Assembly: GCA_007115705.1 (NCBI GenBank)
Contig: QXEO01000152.1
Coordinates: forward strand, 1,267,496-1,331,495
DNA from: Dactylis glomerata
Taxonomy: Eukaryota > Streptophyta > Magnoliopsida > Poales > Poaceae
DNA length: 64,000 nt
Reading direction: 5' to 3'
Shown here: piece by piece, positions 46,101 through 56,052 of the stretch
Layout: each line of letters starts with the position of its first letter
How positions within the stretch are numbered: position 1 is the stretch's first letter
The notes under the pieces: model-generated
What the model saw: the letters and a program-made list of their open reading frames with translations, nothing else
Told to the model about the DNA's origin: nothing
The model's database searches: none
Position numbers and translations under genes: made by a program

Positions 46101-46549
46101 CTCTTCATCTGAAGGAGCTGGCATTGCTTCACCAGGTTCAACCCGCCATTTGGAGAGCTCCTTAGCAGCTATGCGGCCTTCCTGCTCCAGGGAAGATAGA
46201 ATCTCCTCATTTATGTTACAGGAGTCCCAGTCTCCTCCTGAAGTCTCGGGCATGGCGGACTCTGTATCAGAAGACCGCGCTGAGCCCTCAGCAGCTTCAG
46301 ACTTGGAGACTTGGCGAGGCGATTCTGGTTCCATGGCGGCTAGCGGCGTGGCGGTAATAACTTCCAAGATTTCGAGCGAAGACGATGAAGACGAGGCCAG
46401 CTTATGGCGGAAAATGTCGCCGGCGGTGAGGATTTTCCGTGGCAGCTCGTCGGAGACGATGGAGCTCTCGTGGCGGCGCTGAAGAGAGAGAAAGCGATGG
46501 GGCGAATGAGGGGTAAACCGGCCGGGGGTGAGAAGCCGGGGTATATATA
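43180..46549 (-). pseudogene. E1 antisense extra gene (decayed), gypsy-type transposon domain plus coiled coil
   Basis: A TATATATA box lies at 46542-46549 (minus strand) and a likely start ATG at 46334 (MEPESPRQV). Probable exons on minus: 46334-45650 (transposon domain: HIDRGLSLPPSYFLKGIL ... FVALCEGYLGI), 45598-45375 (WISRRI-stop-PLQ; matches SRRVSPLQ of E2), 45309-45017, 44940-44583, about 44205-44092 (coiled coil), about 44045-43770 (coiled coil, with a TAG in GL-stop-QQLQ), and 43698-43180 (C-terminal domain). Introns are mostly GT-AG; the first would be only about 50 nt. At least two TAG codons break it. Location and strand relative to pol are the same as in E2, although the families differ strongly. 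Confidence 0.65.
44230..44575. repeat. About 70-bp degenerate tandem repeats with a polypurine-tract-like motif
   Basis: GCTCGGGGGCTACT or a close variant appears at about 44274, 44345, 44415 and 44558 (a weaker one at 44476), each after a CCGCCAT. The same GGGGGCTACT precedes the 3' LTR at 46921-46928. It lies in an intron of the antisense gene. Confidence 0.75.
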
Positions 46550-46928
46550 GACCCCGGGCCTCAAGATTCGTGCCCGCCATCACCACCGCTCGTCCCGATT
46601 GCAGAAACCCTAATCTGGTGACACGTGTCCAGGGGTAAAAAAGTAACTTGATGAAAACAGTGCGTGCACTGTAAACCTTGCCCTAGAAGGAACTACGTAC
46701 CGGAATTTACGGCGGATTTTTACGGTATGATCCAAAGGATCCCGAAAATCTCGCTAAGATAACTACGTCGCTTGATCCGTTATTTTCGGCGGATTAATAG
46801 ATGGAAGAAGGAACATCAAGATGACCGCCATCCCTGCACAGAAGAGAAGAAGAGCTATGGCGGAAGTATTTCACCAAGAACATGCATGGCGGATGTAGAT
46901 GGCAATCTTGAAGTTCCCTGGGGGCTAC
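46550..46928. other. E1 region upstream of the antisense gene, ending in the polypurine tract
   Basis: Non-coding on plus. It ends with CCCTGGGGGCTAC immediately before the LTR start TGTTGGGG, the expected place for the polypurine tract. It would contain the upstream promoter of the antisense gene. Confidence 0.55.
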
Positions 46929-47050
46929 TGTTGGGGATATACCAAATAGGTATACCAGCGACGTAGTCCTAAATCAGCAAGCCAGGGTGGCCCATCAGGG
47001 GTGGTATGGCGGATTCGCCATACCGGGCGGCCCAGTTGCTGAAATTGCCA
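46929..47050 (+). repeat. Truncated E1 3' LTR (first 122 bp)
   Basis: It equals LTR positions 1-122 and stops at GTTGCCA, where sequence matching 6237 onward takes over. It shares two diagnostic differences from the 5' LTR (AGGTAT and AATCAGC) with the complete LTR at 47490. Confidence 0.9.
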
Positions 47051-49251
47051 GTTTTTTGAGAAACTGCCGAGACCAACCGTCACTTTGCCTGTACAGAGCC
47101 CCTCTCTCCCTCCCTCTGCACACAGTCTCATTCTCACTCACGCACGCAACCACGTCTCTCACGTCCCATCAACTTCTCCAAATCGAAGGAAAAAACCCCA
47201 ACCACCCTACGCGCGCTCCCCTTCCGGCGATGGAGAAGAAGAATGTGCCGGCGGCCATCGCCCCCGAGCCCGTCGCCTCCGAGCCCATCGCCTCCGAGCC
47301 CGTCGCATCCGAGCCCATCGCTGCCGAGCCCGTCGCATCCGAGGCCGTCGCCGCCGAGCCCATTGCCTCCGAGGGCGGCGCATCCAAGCATGGCGCCTCC
47401 GTGAACTGGGCCTCTCTCATGGCTGACGGACCACTTCACAAGATCGGCGACTACTTACTGGCGAATGAGGAGTACGTGGACACCTACTCTGTTGGGGATA
47501 TACCAAATAGGTATACCAGCGACATAGTCCTAAATCAGCAAGCCAGGGTGGCCCATCAGGGGTGGTATGGCGGATTCGCCATACCGGGCGGCCCAGTTGC
47601 TGAAGTTGCCACGGCGGTACTGGACGCAGGCGCTTATGGCGGATCCTTAGACAGGTCCATGGCGGATCCGGAAACAGGCCCATGGCGGACCACTGACGAC
47701 AGGCCCATGGCGGGTCTGGAGACGGCCCATGGCGGGTTACCTTGTAGTACACGCATAGGACTTAGTCTAGGACTCCAAGTTGTATCCGCTCTGGTACCAA
47801 CGTGAAGCCCATGCCAGGCGTCTTTATAAGCCCGGCGTGGAGCAGCCCTTGAGGCACGTTCCAATCATACGGCCAATCGCATAGCGAAACAGCCAACCTC
47901 ATCATTGTAATCGAGCACTTGTTGCCATATAGTGAATTATAGCAGCACGTAGGATCTCGCCACCGTCGCGGGATCTGAAGCTGGGTAAACTCGTGCTACC
48001 ACCGTCTCGGATCGCTCCTCCGTGTTCACCCCCTTCCACAAACCGCCATACCCCTACCTCTATGGCAGATCTGTTGACGAAACCATGACATACTCTACTT
48101 TGAGGCAAGTTTGTAGAAATTGGCACTCAGATTTACCTGAGCCCGACGTGCACCTGCATGAATGGATCATGGTAGAACACGCCCTTCCACGCGCCGCTGA
48201 GTTCACCATCCTCCACCTCCGCACATCCCGCTACGTCACCATCGATCTAACGGAAGTTCATGCAAGGTTCAAATTCCTCCATATCTATAGAGTTAATCTA
48301 TTTTTATTTTCAATCGTAAACATCTTAGTGTTGAATGTTATCTTCATCAATATATTTTAGATACTACTTCGTCGGCTTTTGCCGTGGCATCATCGTGCTT
48401 GCCAGAAGAACCAGCCGCATAAGATACGGCTTCTGAACCCACTCACAAAGACATTGAACACTATGTTTGAAGCACAGATGCCATCTATTATTCTAGAGTC
48501 AGTCGCTGTAATGAAGTCCCCGACTATGGTCTTCGTTTCCACAGATTACCCGGCGGAAATTGCTTGGATCGATGAGAGCACTCCAACTAAGGGTATAGAT
48601 GAAGATTGGGGAGAAGGAAGATTTTCGATCGAGCACCATTCTCTGCGTTGCATTACCCCGTTCAATGGTGAATTGTATGCAATAGCTGTGAACAATTTTG
48701 AGTTCAGAAAATTAGTGTGCACCAACAATGTCCAGTTGGAGCAGCGCGCGAGCACTGTCAACATGGAGACACTATTTTCATTTCCAGAACTTGGAAATGA
48801 CAAGTTCTACCTTGTGAAGTTGGATGGTGATCTGCTGCTTGTGTTGTTAGGCGGCGGCAGTGACAAAAGGCATTTGGAGGAAGGTCAACTATTAGTGTAC
48901 CGTGTGGACACTGAGAGCCGCTCTCTCCATGCCGTCAGTAACATTGGCAGTCATGCCTTCTTCATCCATTATATCCGGTGTATCTCTGTTGACACCAGAG
49001 TGCACCCGACACTTCGACCTGGCTGCATCTACTACGCGGATTTGGGTTATATCAGAGAGTACTTTGATCATATAAAGGCCTGGGATGAGTGGCCACTACG
49101 TGTGGATAGATTAGGAAACTACGGTCTGAGAAATGAACAAAGGTCATACCGTTTGGAGGATGTATTAGCTGCACACTACAAATGGAAGGAGTTCAATGAA
49201 TATTTCCTTCAGATCAGAGAATGGAGCGATGAAGAAATATATGCTGAATGA
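47050..49251 (+). pseudogene. F-box/DUF295 gene, copy 2 with 3' part, split by an E1 LTR
   Basis: The 5' UTR and ATG (47230) repeat copy 1, with eight EPVAS-type units. The F-box is cut at TACTC (47485-47489) by an LTR and resumes at 48091 (STLRQVCRNWHSDLPEPD). A phase-2 intron fits at 48267-48360 (GTTCAA ... TTTTAG), joining to YYFVGFCRGIIVLARRTS. Then a one-base frameshift near 48405-48412 is needed to enter the DUF295 part (PHKIRLLNPLTKT ... ISVDTRVHPTLRPGCIYYAD), which runs open to a TGA at 49249-49251. F-box/DUF295 proteins are plant-specific candidates for SCF ubiquitin-ligase receptors. The LTR and frameshift make it a pseudogene. It sits in a MULE, so it is probably a captured copy. 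Confidence 0.8.
47490..48090 (+). repeat. Complete E1 LTR inside the F-box exon
   Basis: 601 bp with the same ends as 6663-7263. TACTC is on both sides (47485-47489 and 48091-48095). Taken alone it looks like a solo LTR; together with copy 1 it is the right end of E1 after a local rearrangement. Confidence 0.9.
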
Positions 49252-49790
49252 AGAACAGATTCATTCATCCTGGGGTATCCTAATCTTCATGTTGGCCATA
49301 CATTGCGTCTTGTATTATTTTCAGCTTAGTTTGTCCTGAACATTAACATCGTTATTGGCTGCTTTTGGCTACTGTATGTAGTTTATGTATTATACTTAGT
49401 TTTTTGGATTTATTATGCTGTTGTGAATTTATCCTATACTAGCTTCTAGATTTGCTACTAGATTTGTTACCATATTGGGCAAAAAATGAGGGCCAAAAGG
49501 CAACAATCATTGAAGAAAGACAGAAATAGAAGCTTCTCTAGATTTGATACTAATTTGGTGAAAAGAGAGAGAACTGTTACAGAGAGAGAAGGGAAAAAAT
49601 GCGCTCTAAAAATGCCAATTTGGGCCGAGAGAGACAGAACCGAGCTCTCACGTACAACCAAACACGGTCTCGTCCTGTCCCACGCAGTCCCTTTCTACCA
49701 GCCCCATGCGACATGGCCCCACACGACGCCGCCCCACACGTCAGCACAGAACGGTCAACTAAACGGGAATCCTCCCGTCCGAGCTCCTTC
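49252..49790. other. MULE right arm, 3' of the F-box copy
   Basis: AT-rich DNA resembling a 3' UTR and downstream region, followed by subterminal sequence. No coding sequence or array is recognised. Confidence 0.4.
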
Positions 49791-49892
49791 TGAGGGTTTC
49801 AGACAAGGGCTTGGGGAAAACTGAGGAAAAACTAAGGAGCTGGGAAAAACTGAGTACAACTAAGGAACTGAGGGCACGAAAATGGAAATCCC
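49791..49892 (-). repeat. Right terminal inverted repeat of the MULE
   Basis: The inverse of 3340-3441. The TSD TAAAATATA follows at 49893-49901. Confidence 0.9.
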
Positions 49893-49966
49893 TAAAATAT
49901 AATATGTAGATGAGTGAATCGTCGGCGTACCTCCCCCCAAGCTTAGGCTTTTGGCCTAACTGGAGA

Positions 49967-51100
49967 TCAATCCCAACTCGGCCAACTCGGCCATGAAGTG
50001 GTGCCTCCCAAATGTGACGAAGAAGTACCTTCGTCCTGATATGAGCTTGAGGACGCCCCGGTGTGGTACGTGGTGTAATGATAGGCCGGCTCCTCCTCTT
50101 CCTCTTGGTCCACGACACCATGCTGGACATTGAAGCCAAGCAACCTAAGCTGCTCGTCCAATTCCTCCTTCGAGCACGACCATGGCCTGCTGCTAATACT
50201 GAACAAACTAGGCTGTGGCAAGGGCACTTCCCTTTCCTCTCCATCTGTAAATAACATTCTATAAACTAATTTCCCTGCACAAGAGTTAGCAGTAATAAAG
50301 TGATGGAGCTTCATGGCAGCAAGATCAAGCCTCTGTGGAGTCAACAATATATCATGAGGAGCAATAGGAAGTCTAAGAGTAGCAACAATGCGCGCAGCAA
50401 TAATGCCTCCATAAATAGGTCCCCTAGCGGCTTGGCGATGAGCAATAAGAGCACCAAGGTTATACTTCCTGCTAACATCAAGAGTGGTAGCTAGAAAAGC
50501 TAGATGGTAGTTGGAGATATTGCTAGTGTTCCCTCTACCAAGAACACTAGTGGCAAGATAGTAAGTAAAATATCTAATAGCTGGGAGTTGAATGTTTCTT
50601 ATCTTGCCACGATGTGCTATGCGGTCATCATCGTTAGTCACTCCTCGGTAGAGCTCCAACAAATCAGTGGGCTGCTGTAGCATCTTCTTTGCCGTCCCAA
50701 ACATGGGTATACCTAGAATATCACAAAACCTCTCCAAAGACATGGTGATAGACTTATCATAAATCTTAAATGCAATGGAAGGATTGAAATGAGAGTTAGT
50801 GAATTTAAAGCTTTCAACGAAAATCTTTGTGAGAATAGCATATTGATTACTCTCATCCGTCATGTATGTAGTCAATCTAACCCTATTGACAAGGAGTAAG
50901 AAATCATCAAGAATTCCTGCATCACTCAAAAAGTTAGCACAAGAGAAGGTGGATGGATGCGCATCTCCATCATCCCCCTCAATGTTTGGTGACATAAGAT
51001 CTTCATTGTAGGATATCCTATATTGAGTAGTTGATCTTGAAGGCCTCGATGACCTTGGTGCTTCTCTTTCAAAGACTTCTCCATAGGTGTAGTTATCCAT
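49967..51100 (-). CDS. EA ATHILA-type ORF (377 aa)
   Basis: An uninterrupted frame beginning MDNYTYGEVFERE. It resembles the ATHILA ORF-1 / 'putative plant transposon protein' family found downstream of pol in Athila-lineage elements: a conserved centre (SMTLERFCDILGIP-like, YFTYYLATSVLGRGN, YGGIIAARI) and an acidic, Ser-rich C-terminus. Its role is unknown; an envelope-like function has been suggested for some Athila third ORFs, but I see no signal peptide or clear membrane segment here. It is intact although gag-protease is broken and RT is absent. The candidate polypurine tract (AAGCTTGGGGGGAGG on minus) lies just beyond it at about 49935-49950. Confidence 0.65.
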   Translation of the reverse strand: MDNYTYGEVFEREAPRSSRPSRSTTQYRISYNEDLMSPNIEGDDGDAHPSTFSCANFLSDAGILDDFLLLVNRVRLTTYMTDESNQYAILTKIFVESFKFTNSHFNPSIAFKIYDKSITMSLERFCDILGIPMFGTAKKMLQQPTDLLELYRGVTNDDDRIAHRGKIRNIQLPAIRYFTYYLATSVLGRGNTSNISNYHLAFLATTLDVSRKYNLGALIAHRQAARGPIYGGIIAARIVATLRLPIAPHDILLTPQRLDLAAMKLHHFITANSCAGKLVYRMLFTDGEEREVPLPQPSLFSISSRPWSCSKEELDEQLRLLGFNVQHGVVDQEEEEEPAYHYTTYHTGASSSSYQDEGTSSSHLGGTTSWPSWPSWD

Positions 51101-51932
51101 CTCCCTTTTCTGAAATTTTCGACAAACCTCATAAAAATGATTTTAAGACAAACAAATGTAGGGAACTACTATAGGGAGTTACTAGAGGGCTAACATGCAT
51201 CAAAATAACATTTCTAAGCAATAGAACAAGCATGCAAACTCATTTTACATGTCACCTATAGAGCTAAAATACTCAAGAAATACTCCACTAAACAAAATTC
51301 TACTTGGACAATCGGAGGAGTCACATACTGGAGAACAAATGCTCCAAATCTCAGCAACAATGATGGGCTGAGCAAGGAGATCGAAAAATCGATATGGCGA
51401 GCAGCAAGAACACGAGTTTGAGCTGGTGTGTCATTGTTTTTGGGAGAGAGAAAGAGCTGGGGAGGAAGAGATAAGTGAGAGGCCAGGGGCCCCCCCACAC
51501 AACAGGTGGGCGCGGCCAGGGCTGGGCCGCGCCCCCTGGTTGTGAGGTGGCATGGCAGGTCCCCCTGAGGTCTCCCAGGTGCCTCTGTTCCCCATTTTTG
51601 ACATAAAAATTTAAAAAGATTTTTTTGGAATTTTTCGAGAAACTTTATTTTTGAGGATTTTTCAGAAAAATGATGAGAGAATAAAACTCAAGAAAACGAC
51701 GGTGGAGCGATAGAAAGCAAATCAAAACCAAGTATGCAGTAGCTCTAAGATACTATAATATGAAACTAAATAGAGAGAACAAAAATAAATGAACAAGTAA
51801 ATATAAGTGAGGTAAAGTAAATGCGGTGAAACGAAGTTTTATTCATATAAAATCACTTTGTTAACAAGGTTGATCAAGTCTTGTTACCAAACTAACTTTT
51901 TATGAGGCCAAACCTTGCATTTCACTATATGC
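51101..51932. other. EA spacer between protease and the ATHILA ORF
   Basis: Non-coding, with A/T-rich tracts. It contains a GC-rich hairpin (51496-51550) similar to one in the EA LTR. This is where RT, RNase H and integrase would lie in an autonomous element. Confidence 0.55.
51496..51550. repeat. GC-rich inverted repeat in the EA spacer, shared with the EA LTR
   Basis: CACAACAGGTGGGCGCGGCC ... GGCCGCGCCCCCTGGTTGTG can fold on itself. Nearly the same sequence is at 55763-55815 in the LTR. Confidence 0.75.
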
Positions 51933-53094
51933 TTATGTTACCTCGACCTTAATAGGCATAGTCCCAATCATAACAATCTTATATTCTTCCTTGGGCCTTC
52001 GCTCTGAACAAATAATTTGACCAACTTGAATGGTCTCAACATTCTTGACTGAATTTAGAGCATTCTTTCTATCAATCTTCTTGGGAAAATAAACCGTATA
52101 CTCTTTGTCATTGACATTAAAAGTTACTTTTCCTTGATTGCAATTAATAACCGCACCTGTAGTGTTTAGAAAAGGTCTCTCAAGAATAATAGACATATTA
52201 TCATCTTCAGGCATTTCCAACACAACAAAGTCAGTTAATATCAAACAACTGTTAGCAACTTGAATAGGAACATTTTCACATATACCAATAGGAATAGTAG
52301 TAGACTTATCAGCCATTTGCAAAGATATATCAGTCGATACCAATTTTGCTAGATCAAGTCTCTTATAAAGAGAAAAAGGCATGACACTAACTCTGGCTCC
52401 CAAATCACATAAAGCAGTTCTAACATAGTTATTTTTAATGGAGCAAGGAATAGTTGGTATACCTGTATCTCCAAGCTTCTCTGGAACTTTACCATCAAAA
52501 GAATAATTTGCAAGTAAAGTGGAAATTTCCTCATTAGGAATCTTCCTTTTGTTAGTAACAATATCTTTCATATACTTTGCATAAGGAGGCATTCTAATAG
52601 CATCAGTCAAAGGAATTTGCAGAAATAAAGGTTTCATCCATTCACAAAACCTGTTGTAGTGTTCTTCTTCCTTGGATTTGTGTTTCTTACCAGGAAAAGG
52701 CATTGGTTTCTGCACCCAAGGTTCTCTCTTTACCATGCTTGTTGGCAATGAAGTCTTATTTGGTGTACTTTGCATTCTTATCAATCCTTTCTGGTTCCTC
52801 TTCAACTTCTTCTTTGTCGGAAGCATCACCTGGTTTAGTTTCAGCATCAGAAATAGAAACACTATTAGGATCTTTACCTGCTTCAGAGGATTCTGCAGTT
52901 GTTTTATGCTTCTTCTTCTTCTTCTTGGAAGGAATATCATCACTTGAAGTGCGTTGAGAATCTTGCTCGATCCTCTTTGGATGTCCTTCAGGGTATAAGG
53001 GGTCTTGAGTGGTAGCACCTCCTCTTGTGCGTATTTCACATGCTTGTTTTTCTCTTGCGGCATTAACTAGCAAGTCTTTTTGCACCTTGGTAAG
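51933..53094 (-). pseudogene. EA gag C-terminus and aspartic protease (frameshifted)
   Basis: After a TAG at the end of the gag frame (near 53094), the frame 53085-52756 continues with gag-like sequence and a Lys-rich stretch. The protease then lies in another frame (53063-51933): IPTIPCSIKNNYVRTALCDLGARVSVMPF, with DLGA as the active-site triad equivalent used by Athila elements, then the LERPFL closing motif. A frameshift between them, near 52750-52850, is required. The product would process gag. Confidence 0.7.
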
Positions 53095-54570
53095 CTAATC
53101 AATTTGAGTCTGAACCATTTGAAAATGTTTAACAAGTATCTTCACATCATTGGAGGTTCTCTCCACAATATCCTGCAACTTGTTAATAGCTCTAGAATTT
53201 TCCAACAAATGATTCTGCACCATTCTATTAAAATTATCTTGCTTAACAATAAAATTATCTAACTCATCTAAGCATTGACCAGGAGGTTTAGAATAAGGAA
53301 TATCTCTATCATCAAAGTGTTGGAGAGAGTGTACCTCAATAGTGGATGAGTGAGGGATTGGCTTACATAATTCTTCTATAGGAGGTAAATTCTTCACATC
53401 TTCGGCCTTAATACCTTTCTCCTTAAGAGATTTCTTGGCTTCCCTCATAACTTCATCATTTAATTCAATCATTCCCCTCTTCTTCGGTGTCGGCTCTGGG
53501 ACTGGTGCAGGTGTTGGTGCTCGTGTTGGCTCAACTAGAGTCCAATCATCATGATTCTGGCTTATTTTAGCCATTAATTCTTTAGCTTCAGCCGGAGTTC
53601 TTTCCCTGAAAACACAACCAGCACAACTATCCAGATATGTCTTAGATTCATCAGTTAGTCCATTATAAAATATATCAAGGAGTTCATTTTTCGGCAATGG
53701 CTCTTTAGGAAGAGCTCTAATTAAAGAACAAAACCTTGTCCAAGATTCAGGCAGTATCTCTCCTTTTCCCTGTTCAAAATCAAAGATTTTCTGCATAGCA
53801 GCATGTTGAGCACTAGCAGGAAAATATTTCTGAAAGAAAGCATTAACCAAAGCAATAGGACTATGAATAGATCCAGGAGACAAATTATTAAACCAAGTCT
53901 TAGCTACACCTTTCAATGAAAAAGGGAAAATCTTAGCAACAAAGTAAGTGCGCAGCTTAATATCATCAGAAAACACATTACTCAAAGTAGAAAGCTCATT
54001 CATATGGGCCATAGCACTTTCACCTTTAGTACCACAAAAAGGGTCTTTCTTAGCAATAGATATGAAAGATAAATCTAAAGAGAAATCATAATCCTTATCC
54101 CTAACATTTATGGGAGAAGCACCAAACTTAGCATCAGGAGATAAGTTATATCTAACAGCACGTCTTGCTAGAAGTTTCTTAACATCATTAGCATCATGAG
54201 TAGCATGAGCTTCGGCAATAAAATCATCATCAAGCTCAATATAAGTGCCATCAAGATCATCACTAGGGCATTCCCTAGACTCAGGTGAACTAACAGGTGT
54301 AACAGTGGTGTTTCCCATCTTAGCTCTAGCAATTGTAGCATCTAAAACGGAACCTAGCGAACCACTCTCATCAAGCACAGTAGAAGCATCATCTAAATTA
54401 TCATTGGCATTTTCAAAATCAGCAAAAGTAGTAGTAGTAGCATGTGCGTGTGGTGGTGTAAGCAACTTACTCATAACAGATGGTGAATCAAGAGCAGCAG
54501 AGGTGTTCAAAGTCGTACCTCTTCTTATAGTGGATGGCAATATAGGAACTTTTCTATCACGAGGTTTACC
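53095..54570 (-). pseudogene. EA gag
   Basis: A frame of about 490 codons from MGKPRDRKVPILPS. The conserved retrotransposon gag core is present (FSLKGVAKTWFNNLSPGSI, FFQKYFPASAQHAAMQKIF, SWTRFCSLIRALPKEPLPK, LDSCAGCVFRERTPAEAKEL). The frame is open upstream into the primer-binding site, but the Met at 54570 fits better as the start. It ends at a TAG, beyond which gag-like sequence continues, so it is listed as broken. Confidence 0.75.
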
Positions 54571-54627
54571 CATGATGAAAGGATTGCAGCGAACAATATG
54601 AATCCCAAGTGAACTTACAAATAAAGC

Positions 54628-54661
54628 TATGCTCCCCGGCAACGGTGCCAGAAAATAGTCT
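54628..54661 (-). promoter_or_regulatory. EA primer-binding site region
   Basis: On minus, AGACTATTTTCTGGCACCGT then TGCCGGGGAGCA directly follows the LTR terminus CATCA. This stretch is the usual post-LTR sequence of grass Athila-type elements. Confidence 0.65.
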
Positions 54662-56052
54662 TGATGACCCACAAGTATAGGGGATCGCAACAGTCTTCGA
54701 GGGAAGTAAAACCCAAATTTATTGATTCGACACAAGGGAGCCAAAGAATATTTATAAGCCTTAACAGATGAGTTGTCAATTCAGCTGCACCTGGAAACAG
54801 ACCTGTTCGCAGCAGTTTATCAGCAGCAACAGTTTTATAGTGGTGATAGTAGTGAAATAGTAACAACAGTAGTAAAATAAAAGCGGTAATAGTAGCAATA
54901 GTAAAAGTAGGATAAAATATTGTAGGCATAGGGATGGATGTACGGGCGTTGCATGGATAAGATAATTCATGAAATCAGTGAGACATGGGCATTGCAGATA
55001 AATAATGATAAAGCATCCTAGTACTAACAATCATAGGTATGTGTTCCGTATATAGTCGTACGTGCTCGCAATGAGAAACTTGCACGATATCTTTTGTCCT
55101 ACCAGCCTGTTGCAGCAGGGCCTCAAGGGAAACTACTGGTAATTAAGGTACTCCTTTTAATAAAGTACCAGAGCAAAGCATTAGCACTCGGTGAACACAT
55201 GTGATCCTCACATCATAGCCATCCCCTTCGGTTATCCCAATTTCTGTCACTTTGGGGCCTCAGGTTCCGGACAACAATATGTGTATACAACTTGCAGGTA
55301 AGATCATAAATAACAAGTGTCATCATAAAACAATAACAAGTTCAGATCTGAGATCATGGCACTCGGGCCCAAAGTGACAAGCATTAAGCACAACAAGTTG
55401 CAACAATGTCATAAGCACTAATAAAAGATACTAGGCACTATGCCCTAACAATCTCATAGCAAATTACATGAACAATCTCATCCAATCCCTACCATCCCCT
55501 TCGCCTACAGCGGGAATTTCTCACACATGGATGGGGGAGTAATGGATGGTTGATGGAGAGATGTCGGTGATGATGGTGATGAAGATCTCCAAATCCCCAT
55601 CCCAGCAGGGTGCCAGAACGGAGTTTCTGGTTCCGAATCGCGGTTTCTGGTGGTGGCGGCGTAGCAGAAGTCTATCTAGGAAAAATGTTGAACCCCCGCT
55701 CCTTTCAGGTCAGAGAGTATATGTAGGCGGAAGGAGGGGTCGAGGCGACGGCCGAGGCGGTCACACAACAGGTGGGCGCGGCCAGGCCTGGGCTGCGCCC
55801 CCTGGTTGTGTGGTGGCCTCAAAGCCCCTCTCCGTCTCGTCTTCTGGCTCCGTGGGTCTTCTGGTGAAATAGGATTTTTGCAATATTTTCCCAAATTTTT
55901 ACTGAAAGTTGGATTTCTGCACAAAAATGAGACACCAGAGCAATTCTGCTGAAAACAGCGTTAATCCGCGTTAGTTGTATTCAAAACACACAAATTAGAG
56001 GAGAAACAACAGCAAAAGTGTTCGGGAAAGTAGATACATTTTGGACGTATCA
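54662..56052 (-). repeat. EA 5' LTR (1391 bp)
   Basis: On minus it begins TGATACGTCCAAAATG and ends GGGTCATCA. It contains the GC-rich hairpin at 55763-55815. Its start differs from the LTR type at 414 and 2727, so those are not its partner. No partner LTR is in the window. Confidence 0.8.

Larger units (their letters stand above)
6663..48090 (+). mobile_element. E1: Tat-lineage Gypsy LTR retrotransposon, interrupted by E2 and rearranged at its 3' end
   Basis: The order is LTR (6663-7263), primer-binding site, gag, protease, RT-RNase H, integrase (split at 13636/41700 by E2), antisense extra gene (43180-46550), polypurine tract, a 122-bp start of the 3' LTR (46929-47050), a duplicated F-box 5' segment (47050-47489), then a complete LTR (47490-48090). 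The outer TSDs are TACTC at 6658-6662 and 48091-48095. The Tat lineage is indicated by the DGGSS protease site, the YVDD RT and the extra ORF after integrase. Many in-frame stops show it is inactive. Differences between the two full LTRs number about a dozen by eye over 601 bp. Confidence 0.85.
3340..49892. mobile_element. Non-autonomous Mutator-like element (Pack-MULE) carrying B3 and F-box/DUF295 gene copies, swollen by nested retrotransposons
   Basis: The ends are 102-bp terminal inverted repeats starting GGGATTTC, about 93% alike by eye, flanked by perfect 9-bp direct repeats TAAAATATA (3331-3339 and 49893-49901). A 9-bp TSD with long TIRs is the hallmark of Mutator-like DNA transposons. 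No transposase is visible, and the interior holds two fragments resembling ordinary plant genes, with introns, which is the Pack-MULE pattern. Without E1-E3 the element would be roughly 5 kb. It inserted in the 3' region of EA. Capture of the genes is inferred, since the parental loci are not in the window. Confidence 0.85.
49893..56052 (-). mobile_element. EA: RT-less Athila-like Gypsy element (right part)
   Basis: On minus: 5' LTR (56052-54662), primer-binding site, gag (54570-53095 and beyond), protease region (to 51933), a non-coding spacer, an ATHILA-type ORF (51100-49967) and the 3' untranslated part, which is cut by the MULE and resumes at 3330-2728. No RT, RNase H or integrase is found, so the element is non-autonomous. 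Grass genomes have abundant families of this kind (Sabrina/WHAM-like), but the exact family was not verified. Confidence 0.75.

Noticed and set aside
47490..48090. Independent solo LTR insertion in the F-box gene
   Set aside because: An identical target site and TSD at 6658-6662 with a full element make a separate insertion at the same base unlikely; rearrangement of one event explains both.
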